A stretch of 64,000 nucleotides of DNA from the NCBI GenBank assembly GCA_014799465.1, contig JAAVHZ010000006.1:62001-126000 (forward strand). Reading direction: 5' to 3'. The notes under the pieces were generated by a model. It was not told where the DNA came from. It did not search any database and saw nothing but the letters and a program-made list of their open reading frames with translations. The translations under genes and the position numbers were made by a program. The stretch comes from Lachnospiraceae bacterium. GTDB taxonomy: Bacteria; Bacillota; Clostridia; Lachnospirales; Lachnospiraceae. Below are positions 35,703-43,658 of the stretch, in pieces; within the stretch, counting starts at the first letter, position 1, and every line of letters begins with the position of its first letter.

Positions 35703-36796
35703 ATGAGTATAAACATTTCAAAAAAAAGAGAGATGATTTGTTAGATAAAATAAAAGAAATACGAAAGTATATAGCTTCGGCATCACAAGATGAAAACACT
35801 GGCAGTCTGTTATTATATTTAAATCAAATAGAAAAAGATATCAATGGAAAGAAATATGGTTTAGTTTTTGAAGAGCATAGAGAAAAGATAAATGATATTC
35901 TTGATACGCATACTCCTATATTGGAAGAAGACAAAGAGTTGTTTATTGATAAAGGTAATGGGCGGATGAATTTTTTAATAGAGGGGATAATCTGTCGGCA
36001 TTAAAATTATTAGAGAAAACGCATAGAAGAAACATTGATTTAATATATATAAATCCACCATATAACAGGGGAGTGGATGATTTTAAATATGATGACAATT
36101 ATATTACGAAATCGGATGGATATATTCATTCAAAATGGATTTCATTTATGGAAGTGCGGTTGAAAATTGCCCACAAGTTACTACGTGATAATGGAGCTAT
36201 ATTTATAAGCGTTGATGATAATGAACAGGCTAATTTAAAGTTGTTATGTGACAGCATTTTTGGAGAACAAAATTTTGCAGGGATGATACCTTGGAGAAAG
36301 CGTACTGCAAAAACAGATGTACCATTTGGGATTTCTCAAGATTATGAGTGGATTTTGATTTATGCCAAAAGCGAAATGTTCAATTTAAACTGCGTGATAA
36401 TATGAGTGAAACATTTGAGATTCAGACAATTGGCAGAATCCGCAGAATGCCGGAAGCCAAGCACTATGAAGATGATTTGCTGGACTGTTGTTATCTTTAT
36501 ATTTTGGACGAAAAATTTACAGAAAATGTAAAGAGAAGTTTAGGGAAAGTGGCGTTAGAAGAAAGAGATTTGACTTTGAAACGTGAATATAGTCATTTTA
36601 CCCTTATTTGCCAGCAAAAGACAAACGTTCCTTTTCCAAGAGATGCAAAATTAGCGTTAAGGGTTATAAAAAAGTATTTTGTCAACCAATACAATTTGGA
36701 TGGTAAAGCTGTAGAAAATAAAAAAAGCTGGAAGCACACAAATATGATTTCAACACAGATATTATAGATTACACCAAGTCAGGAGAACTGGCTACT
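35703..36796 (+). pseudogene. decayed and deletion-fused type III restriction-modification locus
   Basis: The first part is the N-terminus of a type III Mod methyltransferase: LLDKIKEIRKYIASASQDEN, then FLIEG, then LIYINPPYNRG (NPPY catalytic motif; DPPY is usual) and ISVDDNEQANLKLL. It is broken by frameshifts near 35725 and 35978. Near 36380 it runs straight into the middle of a Res subunit: IQTIGRIRRMPEAKHY and ALEERDLTLKREY. A further shift lies in an A tract near 36720. The end of mod, the start of res and the Res C-terminus are missing. No working enzyme can come from it. Confidence 0.8.
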
Positions 36797-37141
36797 TTGG
36801 TTTCTTTTTTATTAGCCATAATAACTATTTTGGTTTCTTCTGATAACGAAAATATAAGGAAATTGAAAAGTGAAAAGTCAAGTGAAATACATTATAAAAA
36901 GCTCGGTGATGAACAACTCAGTTTGTTTCAGATCTTGTTGTCCAATATTTCATACTATGTTATGGTAGAAATTATTTATATGATGATATTAATCGTATAT
37001 GTATTTTTAGCCCTGATTGTTCCAGCATCAGTTATAAAATGGCTTATTTCAATTAGTGTGTTTTTCTTAATGCATATTTTGTTGGGTATGATGGAATGTG
37101 TTACACAAATGTATTTGACCTTTTGGAAAGATAAGAGATAA
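36797..37141 (+). pseudogene. membrane-protein fragment fused to Res relic
   Basis: About 114 codons: one N-terminal hydrophobic helix (TLVSFLLAIITILVSS), a charged loop, then two helices (EIIYMMILIVYVFLALIV and LISISVFFLMHILLGM). It continues in frame from the Res relic and has no start of its own except a weak TTG, so it is probably the 3' part of a gene cut by recombination. Confidence 0.5.
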
Positions 37142-37198
37142 TTTGCATAAGATGATGAATGATTTTATGATGAATTGATACATACTATGGAGGAAAAG

Positions 37199-38290
37199 AT
37201 GAAAGCTGGCATCAAAAAACAAGAGGTAGAATTTATCGTGACTGATGAATACAGAGAATGGATTGCTTTGATTAAAGACAGGATTAAAAACAGCCAGATT
37301 AAAGCATCTATTAAAGTGAATAGAGAACTATTAGAACTTTATTGGCATATTGGCGAGGATATTGTAAATCGACAAAAGCATTCAAAATGGGGAGAAGGTC
37401 TTTTGCGGCAGATGAGCATTGACTTGAAAAAGACCTTTTCTGATATGTCAGGATTTTCAGAAACAAATTTGAAAACAATGCGCTTATGGTATCGTTTTTA
37501 TGCAGAAGTTGTAAATGGTCAACAAGTTGTAGACGAATTTAGTTCTGATGATATTTTTCGGTTGATAACAACAATTCCGTGGGGGCATAATCAGCGTATT
37601 ATTTTTAAATGTAAGGATGTGCGTGAAGCAGTTTTTTATGCACAGTATACTTTGGAAAATAATTGGAGTCGAGAGGTATTAGAACACCAGATTGAAAGTG
37701 GATTATATGAGCGTAAGGGAAAAGCCATTACGAATTTTAAGGATAAACTTCCTACCAACGCTTCAGATTTGGCAATTCAGACATTAAAAGATCCATATAG
37801 TTTCGATTTTTTAACGATGCGGGATGATTACGATGAGAAAGAATTGGAAGATGCTCTGGTAAATCAGATTACACAGTTCTTACTGGAACTGGGAACGGGG
37901 TTCTCCTATGTGGGGCGTCAGGTTCATTTACAGGTTGGAGCACGTGAATTTTATATTGATTTATTGTTCTACCATATTAAGCTACATTGTTATGTTGTTG
38001 TGGAACTTAAAACAAAGAGATTCGAACCAGAGTATGTTGGAAAATTGAATTTTTATGTTACCACAGTAAATAAACAATTAACAGGAGACGGCGATAATCC
38101 GGCAATAGGCTTGCTTATTTGTAAAGATAAGGATAATGTTGTGGCGGAATATTCTTTGGAAGAAGTTTCGCAACCGATTGGTATTGCAGGATATGAATTA
38201 AGCAATGCTCTCAGCAAAGAATATCAACGCAGTCTTCCTACAATAGAAACGTTGGAATCTGAAGTTGCAAAAATGATGGATAAAAAATAG
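37199..38290 (+). CDS. YhcG/DUF1016-type PD-(D/E)XK nuclease
   Basis: 363 residues from the ATG at 37199 (GGAGG five bases upstream). The N-terminal DUF1016 domain (LLELYWHIGEDIVNRQ, WGEGLLRQMSIDLKKTF, GFSETNLKTMRLWYRFY) is followed by a C-terminal nuclease domain with FYIDLLFYHIKLHCYVVVEL, in which Asp and the Glu of ELKTKRF form the D..ExK site. The role of YhcG proteins is unsettled; they often accompany restriction systems, and here it directly follows the wreck of a type III system. The frame is intact. Confidence 0.88.
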   Translation: MKAGIKKQEVEFIVTDEYREWIALIKDRIKNSQIKASIKVNRELLELYWHIGEDIVNRQKHSKWGEGLLRQMSIDLKKTFSDMSGFSETNLKTMRLWYRFYAEVVNGQQVVDEFSSDDIFRLITTIPWGHNQRIIFKCKDVREAVFYAQYTLENNWSREVLEHQIESGLYERKGKAITNFKDKLPTNASDLAIQTLKDPYSFDFLTMRDDYDEKELEDALVNQITQFLLELGTGFSYVGRQVHLQVGAREFYIDLLFYHIKLHCYVVVELKTKRFEPEYVGKLNFYVTTVNKQLTGDGDNPAIGLLICKDKDNVVAEYSLEEVSQPIGIAGYELSNALSKEYQRSLPTIETLESEVAKMMDKK

Positions 38291-38403
38291 TCTGCAAGTT
38301 GTAGACTATTTTGTACATATATCGTTTGGTACTAATAGTTCCTTATGGCATAATTTTTTATTTTGTATACAGGGGCAGTTTTATTCTTTCTAATAAAATG
38401 AGA

Positions 38404-38425
38404 ACTGGTTTATATTTTAACCAGT
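38404..38425 (-). terminator. hairpin after DUF6061 copy 2
   Basis: ACTGGTT (38404-38410) and AACCAGT (38419-38425) with an 8-base loop; reading leftwards it is followed by TTCTCATTTTATT. It lies 23 bp after the DUF6061 stop. Confidence 0.5.
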
Positions 38426-38447
38426 CCTCTGTATAAAGAAAAATATT

Positions 38448-38684
38448 TTACCACGGTTCTAATGAATCTTCTGCATTTATCCATATCTGCATACTGTCTT
38501 CAAGATATAGCGTTGCATATTCAAGGGGGTTATCTATTGCTAGTGAATTTAAGGCACATTCAGAATATGGTGTTGTTTTCAATCCTTCTTCCGCTTTTCC
38601 ACAGTCTATCCGTAAATATCCATCAAAAGTGGTTACATCAATACAGTTATGGAGCATATTATACTCTGCATAAATAAATCTCAT
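38448..38684 (-). CDS. DUF6061 protein, copy 2
   Basis: 78 residues, paralogue of 33905-34141: NCIDVTTFDGYLRIDC, KAEEGLKTT and AIDNPLEYATLYL are shared, with the same acidic end (EDSLEPW). The start has AAAGGA upstream. As with copy 1, a 25-bp repeat lies just upstream and a TTTTCAAGGGTT sequence follows, so this is a second mobile-element end. Confidence 0.75.
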   Translation of the reverse strand: MRFIYAEYNMLHNCIDVTTFDGYLRIDCGKAEEGLKTTPYSECALNSLAIDNPLEYATLYLEDSMQIWINAEDSLEPW

Positions 38685-38790
38685 ATCTTATCTGTCCTTT
38701 CCATTTTGAATTTTGCAGAAATTTTGAAAGCATTTCAATCGGTTCTTCCTGTCCTGTTCATTTCATGTTATAATTTGTTACAGGTTTTTC

Positions 38791-38815
38791 TTTCCCTTAT
38801 TTTTGCCCTTATGAG
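38791..38815 (+). repeat. 25-bp repeat, copy 3 (DUF6061 copy 2 end)
   Basis: Core CCCTTATTTTTGCCCTTAT followed by GAG. Inverted relatives (ACAAGGGAAAGCATAAGGGC) lie at about 38867-38886. TTTTCAAGGGTTTGCG at 38917-38932 parallels 34330. Confidence 0.65.
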
Positions 38816-39013
38816 AGTTCGTAACAAAAGCCATTTCAGAAAATGTCTTGGGAAAAGGATATAACACAAGGGAAAGCATAAGGGCAAACTCACTTGTTAT
38901 AAATTTAGCATTTTCAAGGGTTTGCGAACCTTTTTGAAGATAAGATATAACAGTTAATAAATGCCATAAATTATGTCTTATCAGAATTCTAGTTTATAAG
39001 TGAGGTAAGGAAA

Positions 39014-39607
39014 ATGAATAATTCGATATATTATCGTAGAAGTATTAGAAAATATTTAGATAAACAAGTTCCAAAAGAAATGATAGCACAGATTATTGAT
39101 GCCGGACGCATGTCGCCATCTGCTAAAAATAGACAACCTTGGCGGTATATTGTGCTTGGTGGTAAAAACAAATCAGAGTTTCTCAAACATATGTGGAAAG
39201 GAATTTTAAGAGAAGAAAATGAGTGTGCTTTGCTGGCAAATTCTAAAAATGGGATTTCTGATGCAAAAAATACATGGAAGATTATGATGCAGGCTCCAAT
39301 TCTCATTGTTATTTTAAATACTAATGGAAAAAATCCTTTCGATGTAATTGATCCGGATAGCAGGTTCTCTGAGATATGTGATACACTTTCTATCGGTGCA
39401 TCAATTGAAAATATGCTGTTGAAGGCAACGGAAATGAACTTGGGTACTTTATGGATTGCCAATACTTGCTATGCATATAAAGAAATAACTGAATATCTTG
39501 AAACGACACATCAATTGGTCGGGGCAATTGCTCTTGGTTATGCTGATGAATCTCCAACACAAAGACCAAGAAAAAATATAGAAGATATTGTGGAATATAG
39601 ATTATAG
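39014..39607 (+). CDS. nitroreductase-family flavoprotein
   Basis: 197 residues. NSIYYRRSIRKYLDKQVPKE and GRMSPSAKNRQPWRYIVLGG are the FMN-binding signatures of the nitroreductase superfamily; LSIGASIENMLLKATEMNLG and ALGYADESPTQRPRK complete it. These enzymes reduce nitro or quinone compounds with NAD(P)H; the substrate is unknown. GAGGTAAGGAA precedes the ATG. It stands among element relics and small accessory genes. Confidence 0.9.
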   Translation: MNNSIYYRRSIRKYLDKQVPKEMIAQIIDAGRMSPSAKNRQPWRYIVLGGKNKSEFLKHMWKGILREENECALLANSKNGISDAKNTWKIMMQAPILIVILNTNGKNPFDVIDPDSRFSEICDTLSIGASIENMLLKATEMNLGTLWIANTCYAYKEITEYLETTHQLVGAIALGYADESPTQRPRKNIEDIVEYRL

Positions 39608-39632
39608 CTTTAAAATCTAATATGCAACAATC

Positions 39633-39767
39633 AGTGGAAGATTACTTTTAGAGTATGCCATAGATTACGCAAGAGAGCAGCAGTATAATAAAATATGTTT
39701 AGATACAAGAAAGCAGTTTTCTGCAGCTCAACACCTGTATCGAAGTAGTGGTTTTCAGGATATTTAA
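39633..39767 (+). pseudogene. C-terminal GNAT gene fragment
   Basis: 45 codons without a start: SGRLLLEYAIDYAREQQYNK, then ICLDTRKQFSAAQHLYRSSG and FQDI before the stop. This is the motif A helix and the motif B/YxxxGF end of a GNAT protein. The N-terminal two thirds are missing. Confidence 0.65.
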
Positions 39768-39800
39768 TGGAACAAAAAATTGTAAGTCATGGAGGAAAAT

Positions 39801-40268
39801 ATGATTGCTTTAATTGTGGCTTTTTCTAAAAATCGTGTAATTGGTAATAAAGGGTGTATTCCTTGGAAAATAAAAGGGGAACAGAAACGTTTTAGAGAAT
39901 TAACAACAGGGAATGTCGTTGTTATGGGGAGACGTTCTTATGAGGAAATAGGGAAACCATTACCAAATAGAATGACTATTGTTGTATCTAATACTAAAAA
40001 TTTTGATGATAAGAATTGTGTGACTGTAAAATCTTTAATGGAAGCAATTAAGATTGCCGGAGATAAAGATATTTATATTTCCGGTGGAGCAAGGTTATAT
40101 GAAGAAGCCTTACCTTTAGTCGAAAAAATGTATATTACGGAAATAGATTGTGATATTGAAGGAGATACATACTTTCCACCTTTTGATAATGAACAGTTTG
40201 TGAAAGAAGTCAATCAAAAATGCGAAGGTGAAATTTCTTATACTTACGTAACATATACAAAAAGATAA
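39801..40268 (+). CDS. dfrA-like: dihydrofolate reductase, DfrA-like variant
   Basis: 155 residues from the ATG at 39801 (GGAGG upstream; MIALIVAFSKNRVIG is the normal N-terminus). It reduces dihydrofolate to tetrahydrofolate with NADPH. The active-site block reads GCIPWKIKGEQKRFRELT, with Glu27 where most bacterial enzymes have Asp. The KGEQ motif and the EGDTYFPPF and SYTYVTYTKR end resemble plasmid-borne trimethoprim-resistant DfrA1-type enzymes more than chromosomal FolA. GRRSYEEIGKPLPNR and YISGGARLY (cofactor) are intact. No thyA beside it, and it lies in the accessory island. Confidence 0.88.
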   Translation: MIALIVAFSKNRVIGNKGCIPWKIKGEQKRFRELTTGNVVVMGRRSYEEIGKPLPNRMTIVVSNTKNFDDKNCVTVKSLMEAIKIAGDKDIYISGGARLYEEALPLVEKMYITEIDCDIEGDTYFPPFDNEQFVKEVNQKCEGEISYTYVTYTKR

Positions 40269-40296
40269 CTTATAATATATTGGAGGAACGTTAAAA

Positions 40297-40836
40297 ATGT
40301 TATATTTAAGACCATATAAAAAAGAGGATGCAAAGACCATTATTTCGTGGTGCGAGGATGAAACGGTCTTTAGAAGGTGGACATCTGACAGATATAATTC
40401 ATACCCAATTACTGAAAAGGATATGAATTATAAATATTTTGATTGTAACGGTGACTGCACAGAAGATGATAATTTTTATCCAATGACCGCTTGTGATGAG
40501 GGTGGAATGGTAGGACATTTCATCCTTAGATATGTTGGTGGCAATCATAATATTTTGCGAATTGGTTTTGTAATTGTAGATGATAAAAAAAGAGGGCATG
40601 GATATGGAAAGAAAATGATACAGCTTGCTATAGAATATGCATTCAGGATTGCAGGAGCGGAGCAGGTAACAATAGGAGTATTTGAAAATAATAAGTCTGC
40701 ATATTACTGTTACAAAGCTGCCGGCTTTAAAGATATTCAATTGGAGCAGGAAGAGATATGTGAACTGTTCGGTGAAAGGTGGAAAATTTTAGAATTAGCA
40801 ATAAATCGAAATGACTACTTGCTGACGCATATATAA
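40297..40836 (+). CDS. GNAT-family N-acetyltransferase (RimL/RimJ-like)
   Basis: 179 residues. LYLRPYKKEDAKTIISWCED at the start, then LRIGFVIVDDKKRGHGYGKK (RGHGYG, motif A) and VFENNKSAYYCYKAAGFKDI (motif B). It follows the reductase gene by 28 bp with TTGGAGG and may be co-transcribed. Substrate unknown. Confidence 0.88.
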   Translation: MLYLRPYKKEDAKTIISWCEDETVFRRWTSDRYNSYPITEKDMNYKYFDCNGDCTEDDNFYPMTACDEGGMVGHFILRYVGGNHNILRIGFVIVDDKKRGHGYGKKMIQLAIEYAFRIAGAEQVTIGVFENNKSAYYCYKAAGFKDIQLEQEEICELFGERWKILELAINRNDYLLTHI

Positions 40837-40912
40837 CTTTCCATTCGGTCAAGAAGTCTGGCGCATTCTCTCTTTTCCTAAATAATTCTTTTGATACCGT
40901 TTTCTTTTCCGT

Positions 40913-40953
40913 AACGCAATCATAATTGTGTTTGCAATCGGTACTGAAAGAAA
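40913..40953. repeat. relic of integrase upstream region
   Basis: AACGCAAT/ATTGTGTT hairpin followed by TGCAATCGG and ACTGA, matching 29867-29920 at roughly 80 percent. The adjoining integrase gene is absent here, so it is a scar of another element copy. It ends exactly where the 233-bp duplication begins. Confidence 0.55.
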
Positions 40954-41186
40954 TGCTTAGGGTAACAACAATCAGAAAGAAAGACACAGTTACGGAATCT
41001 GAGGTGTTATTTACCAAACGGTTAATTATGGCTTCTTCCGTTGCTGCCTTTATAGCTGGCATTTTGTCTGCGAACATAAAACTAACTGTGTATGTCATAG
41101 GCTTATCGTGGCAGCAACCGCTGTTTATGATGTTGATATACTACCTTCCCTTGAAGAACCGATTTAAGAAAGGAAGGGAAATTGAA
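40954..41186 (+). repeat. 233-bp direct repeat, upstream copy
   Basis: Nearly identical to 43924-44156; see the truncated gene copy. Recombination between the two would excise the LRR, MerR and hypothetical genes. Confidence 0.85.
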
Positions 41187-41201
41187 CATTCGGAACTGTA
41201 A
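40954..41201 (+). pseudogene. truncated copy of membrane protein gene
   Basis: The first 233 bp are about 97 percent identical to 43924-44156, the 3' half of the intact membrane-protein gene at 43659-44171 (shared LRVTTIRKKDTVTESEV and IKLTVYVIGLSWQQPLF). The N-terminal half is missing and replaced by the integrase-leader scar. The frame stays open, but no ribosome site is evident. Confidence 0.75.
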
Positions 41202-41322
41202 GTAAACTTTTGGTTTATCAAGAAGATGTGTAGAGAGACAAAACAGCAAGACCTATATGTGGAGCGTGTTACTAAACAACAAAATCGCTTAGAGCGAAAA
41301 CTTTATCTTAAGGAGGCAAAGT

Positions 41323-42099
41323 ATGCCAAATTTGACCCAGCAACAGCTTAAGGACGGAATCCAATTCTTTCATAATCATGAACCACAGCCAAAACACATA
41401 GTGGAAGTGGCCGAGTATGCAGGAGAAAAGGAACTGAGTATAAACTGTACACAGCTTGATGGCTATATGTATCCGCAATACACTAAAACCAAAGAAAAGA
41501 AACGTGTTTTATCTGAATGGTGTGAATTTTTGACGGAAAACCCGGAAGCCTTTACAGCGTTATCCTTTGGAACGAGAATGCCGCAAGAGCTTTTCAATGC
41601 TGTTTGCAAGCAAAAAAATTAAAAAGCCTGTACATTAAATGGGGGCGTATATCCCGACATTTCCGCAATTGCCAAGCTGCAGGAACTCGAATATCTGCAT
41701 ATAGGATCTGGCAATGGTGTACTTAGCATAGAACCCCTTGCACAATTGAAAAATCTTGTTGTGCTTTCTGTGGAAAATTTTCAGAAAATAATGGACTATC
41801 GTCCGCTTACTGCACTTGAAAATCTGGAGCTGCTTTCTATTGAAGGAGACGGTTTATCACCGAATTACATCCATATTGACTCTTTGGATTTCCTTCATGA
41901 CATGAAGCAGTTACGGGCTTTTCATCTGGCGACGGCTAGAGTTGCAAGTAAGGATTATACACCCATACTCGAACTTGAAAATCTCGAATATCTCTGGCTT
42001 TCTTCACGCAAAGAAGTAAAGGCAATTTACAACAGATTGCTGGAACTTCCTAAATTAAAATACGGCTCGCTTTTTGAGCATCCCGAATTTTATCACTGA
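41323..42099 (+). pseudogene. frameshifted LRR protein gene
   Basis: AAGGAGG and an ATG open a 99-codon part (PNLTQQQLKDGIQFFHNHEP to ELFNAVCKQKN). A shift in the A/T run at about 41613-41623 and another in a GGGGG run at 41641-41645 separate it from an LRR part (LQELEYLHIGSG, LKNLVVLSVENFQ, LEYLWLSSRKE) that ends at 42099. Joined, it would be about 258 residues. Both breaks are in homopolymers, so real decay and sequencing error are both possible. Confidence 0.7.
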
Positions 42100-42194
42100 C
42101 GCAAAGCACACTTCTAAATTTCAGTTTATTAAGAAGATGTGTATAGAAGCAAATTGATATTCAAAGAAATGATAAAATTTAAAAAAAATAACTA

Positions 42195-42225
42195 TTGACT
42201 CCTACGTTACGTAATAGCTTAGAGT
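42195..42225 (+). promoter_or_regulatory. MerR-type promoter and operator
   Basis: TTGACT (42195-42200) and TAGAGT (42220-42225) are 19 bp apart, the long spacer typical of MerR-activated promoters. The spacer carries CTACGTTACGTAATAG (42202-42217), a dyad around ACGTTACGT as seen for TipA-like regulators. Confidence 0.75.
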
Positions 42226-42252
42226 ATACTTATCGAGAGGAGGGGAAAGCGA

Positions 42253-42978
42253 ATGATGACAGTAAATGAAGTAAGTAAATTGACTGGGGTGAGTATACGC
42301 ACTCTGCAATATTATGACACTATAGGACTCTTGCCGCCAACTGAGTATACAGAGGCAGGATATCGGCTGTATGACGATGCAGCGATGGAAAGGTTGCAAC
42401 AGATTTTACTGTTCAAAGAGTTGGAATTCCCATTAAAGGAAATTAAGGCGATTATTGATGCTCCTAATTTTGACCGGGATAAAGCACTATCCCAACAGAT
42501 TGAACTATTGACTATGAAAAAAGAGCATCTTGAGCATCTTATTAATTTCGCTCGTAAAATAAAAACGTCAGGAGTGAATAAAATGGATTTTAATGTATTT
42601 GACACAACTAAAATGGATGAGTATGCCAGACAGGCAAAAGAACAATGGGGACAGACTGTAGAATACAAGGAATATGAAGAGAAGACAAATAATCAGTCTC
42701 CCGACACACAAAAATTGGCATGGAAAAACCTTATGCTTATCTTTGCAGACTTTGGGAAAATAAAAGAAAAAGACCCCAGTAATGAGGAAGTACAACTTCA
42801 GGTAAAAAAACTGCAAGACTATATTTCAGAGCATTTTTATAAGTGTTCTAAGGAGATTTTAAAGGGGCTTGGTAAAATGTATGCTTCTGGTGGAGAATTT
42901 ACTGAAAATATCGATAAAGCTGCCGGAAGTGGAACAGCTGTATTTACAGCAAAAGCAATAGAAATTTATTGCAAATAA
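42253..42978 (+). CDS. MerR-family regulator with TipAS-type ligand domain
   Basis: 241 residues. A winged helix domain (MTVNEVSKLTGVSIRTLQYY, then DTIGLLPPTEYTEAGYRLYD), a coiled-coil linker (DKALSQQIELLTMKKEHLEH) and a C-terminal TipAS domain (NLMLIFADFGKIKEKDPSNE, YKCSKEILKGLGKMY). TipA-like proteins bind bulky hydrophobic antibiotics and activate their own promoter, which fits the 19-bp-spaced promoter upstream. No exporter gene follows directly. GAGGAGGGGAAAG precedes the ATGATG start; either ATG could serve. Confidence 0.9.
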   Translation: MMTVNEVSKLTGVSIRTLQYYDTIGLLPPTEYTEAGYRLYDDAAMERLQQILLFKELEFPLKEIKAIIDAPNFDRDKALSQQIELLTMKKEHLEHLINFARKIKTSGVNKMDFNVFDTTKMDEYARQAKEQWGQTVEYKEYEEKTNNQSPDTQKLAWKNLMLIFADFGKIKEKDPSNEEVQLQVKKLQDYISEHFYKCSKEILKGLGKMYASGGEFTENIDKAAGSGTAVFTAKAIEIYCK

Positions 42979-42993
42979 TATATATTTTATCTA

Positions 42994-43064
42994 TGCAATA
43001 ACACAGGGTGGAGATAACAAAACCAGATGGTGGTGTGAGAGGTTTTCCTACTCTGTGTGTATGC
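42994..43064. other. long-range hairpin element
   Basis: TGCA-ATA-ACACAGGGT (42994-43009) pairs with ACTCTGTGT-GTA-TGCA (43050-43064) apart from one mismatch and a 3x3 loop; inside lies an AACC/GGTT pair. No T tract. It could be a small structured RNA, an attenuator relic or a MITE-like fragment. Confidence 0.35.
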
Positions 43065-43139
43065 AATTTTAAAGATTTCCCTTTTAAGATATTATATTGG
43101 TTGCTTATTGATTCAATGTGCTATTTATTCCTTAGTCAT

Positions 43140-43532
43140 TCATATATATCTGTGTTCCCAATTTATCAGTGTTTCAAACAACCATAATTCTATAGTATCT
43201 ACAACTTTCTGTGTGCTTCGTGTTTTCATTTCAAGGATTGGTTTATTCCAGTTATTATCCAAAATTGCAACAAGGTGATAGTGCCCATTCACATCACCTT
43301 CAGGATACCAACCCAAGTCAACAGCAAGCGTGTGTTTAATGGTTTCCTTATTTTTCTTATAAGTGTATTCAGTTGTAATGTAGGTCATATCCTCTACAAA
43401 CATAAAGAGCCATGCATCATCATCATCTTTCACCTTATCTGGTTCTATATCTTTCAATTTATTCCACATAATTTTCCAGTTTGGTGCGAGGCGAAAAGAT
43501 TTTAGTTGTTTCCACCATTTTTCATTATCCAT
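43140..43532 (-). CDS. hypothetical protein
   Basis: 130 residues, soluble, Trp-rich. WKQLKSFRLAPNWKIMWNKL, an acidic patch (KDDDDAWLFMFVED), then beta strands (HTLAVDLGWYPEGDVNGHYH). Unrecognised; it resembles small immunity-like proteins found on islands, without proof. AGAGGTG precedes the start. It reads leftwards between rightward genes. Confidence 0.65.
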   Translation of the reverse strand: MDNEKWWKQLKSFRLAPNWKIMWNKLKDIEPDKVKDDDDAWLFMFVEDMTYITTEYTYKKNKETIKHTLAVDLGWYPEGDVNGHYHLVAILDNNWNKPILEMKTRSTQKVVDTIELWLFETLINWEHRYI

Positions 43533-43582
43533 AAAATCACCTCTATCTGTATTTGGATTAATGAAATTATAACATTTTTCTT

Positions 43583-43611
43583 TTTACAAGTAAAGAGCCA
43601 TATGCTATACT
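43583..43611 (+). promoter_or_regulatory. promoter of 170-residue membrane protein
   Basis: TTTACA (43583-43588), 17-bp spacer, TATACT (43606-43611), 47 bp before the start codon. Confidence 0.65.
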
Positions 43612-43658
43612 GAAATAATACAGAGAAATAAATGTGAAGTTAGAGGGAAAGAATAATA

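Noticed and set aside
35738-36004. A separate 88-residue protein
   Set aside because: It is the frameshifted N-terminus of a Mod subunit continued in the next frame, so it is part of the pseudogene.
40727-41098. A 123-residue minus-strand frame
   Set aside because: It runs opposite the GNAT gene and the duplicated membrane-gene fragment; an equivalent frame lies opposite the intact copy, so it is a shadow.
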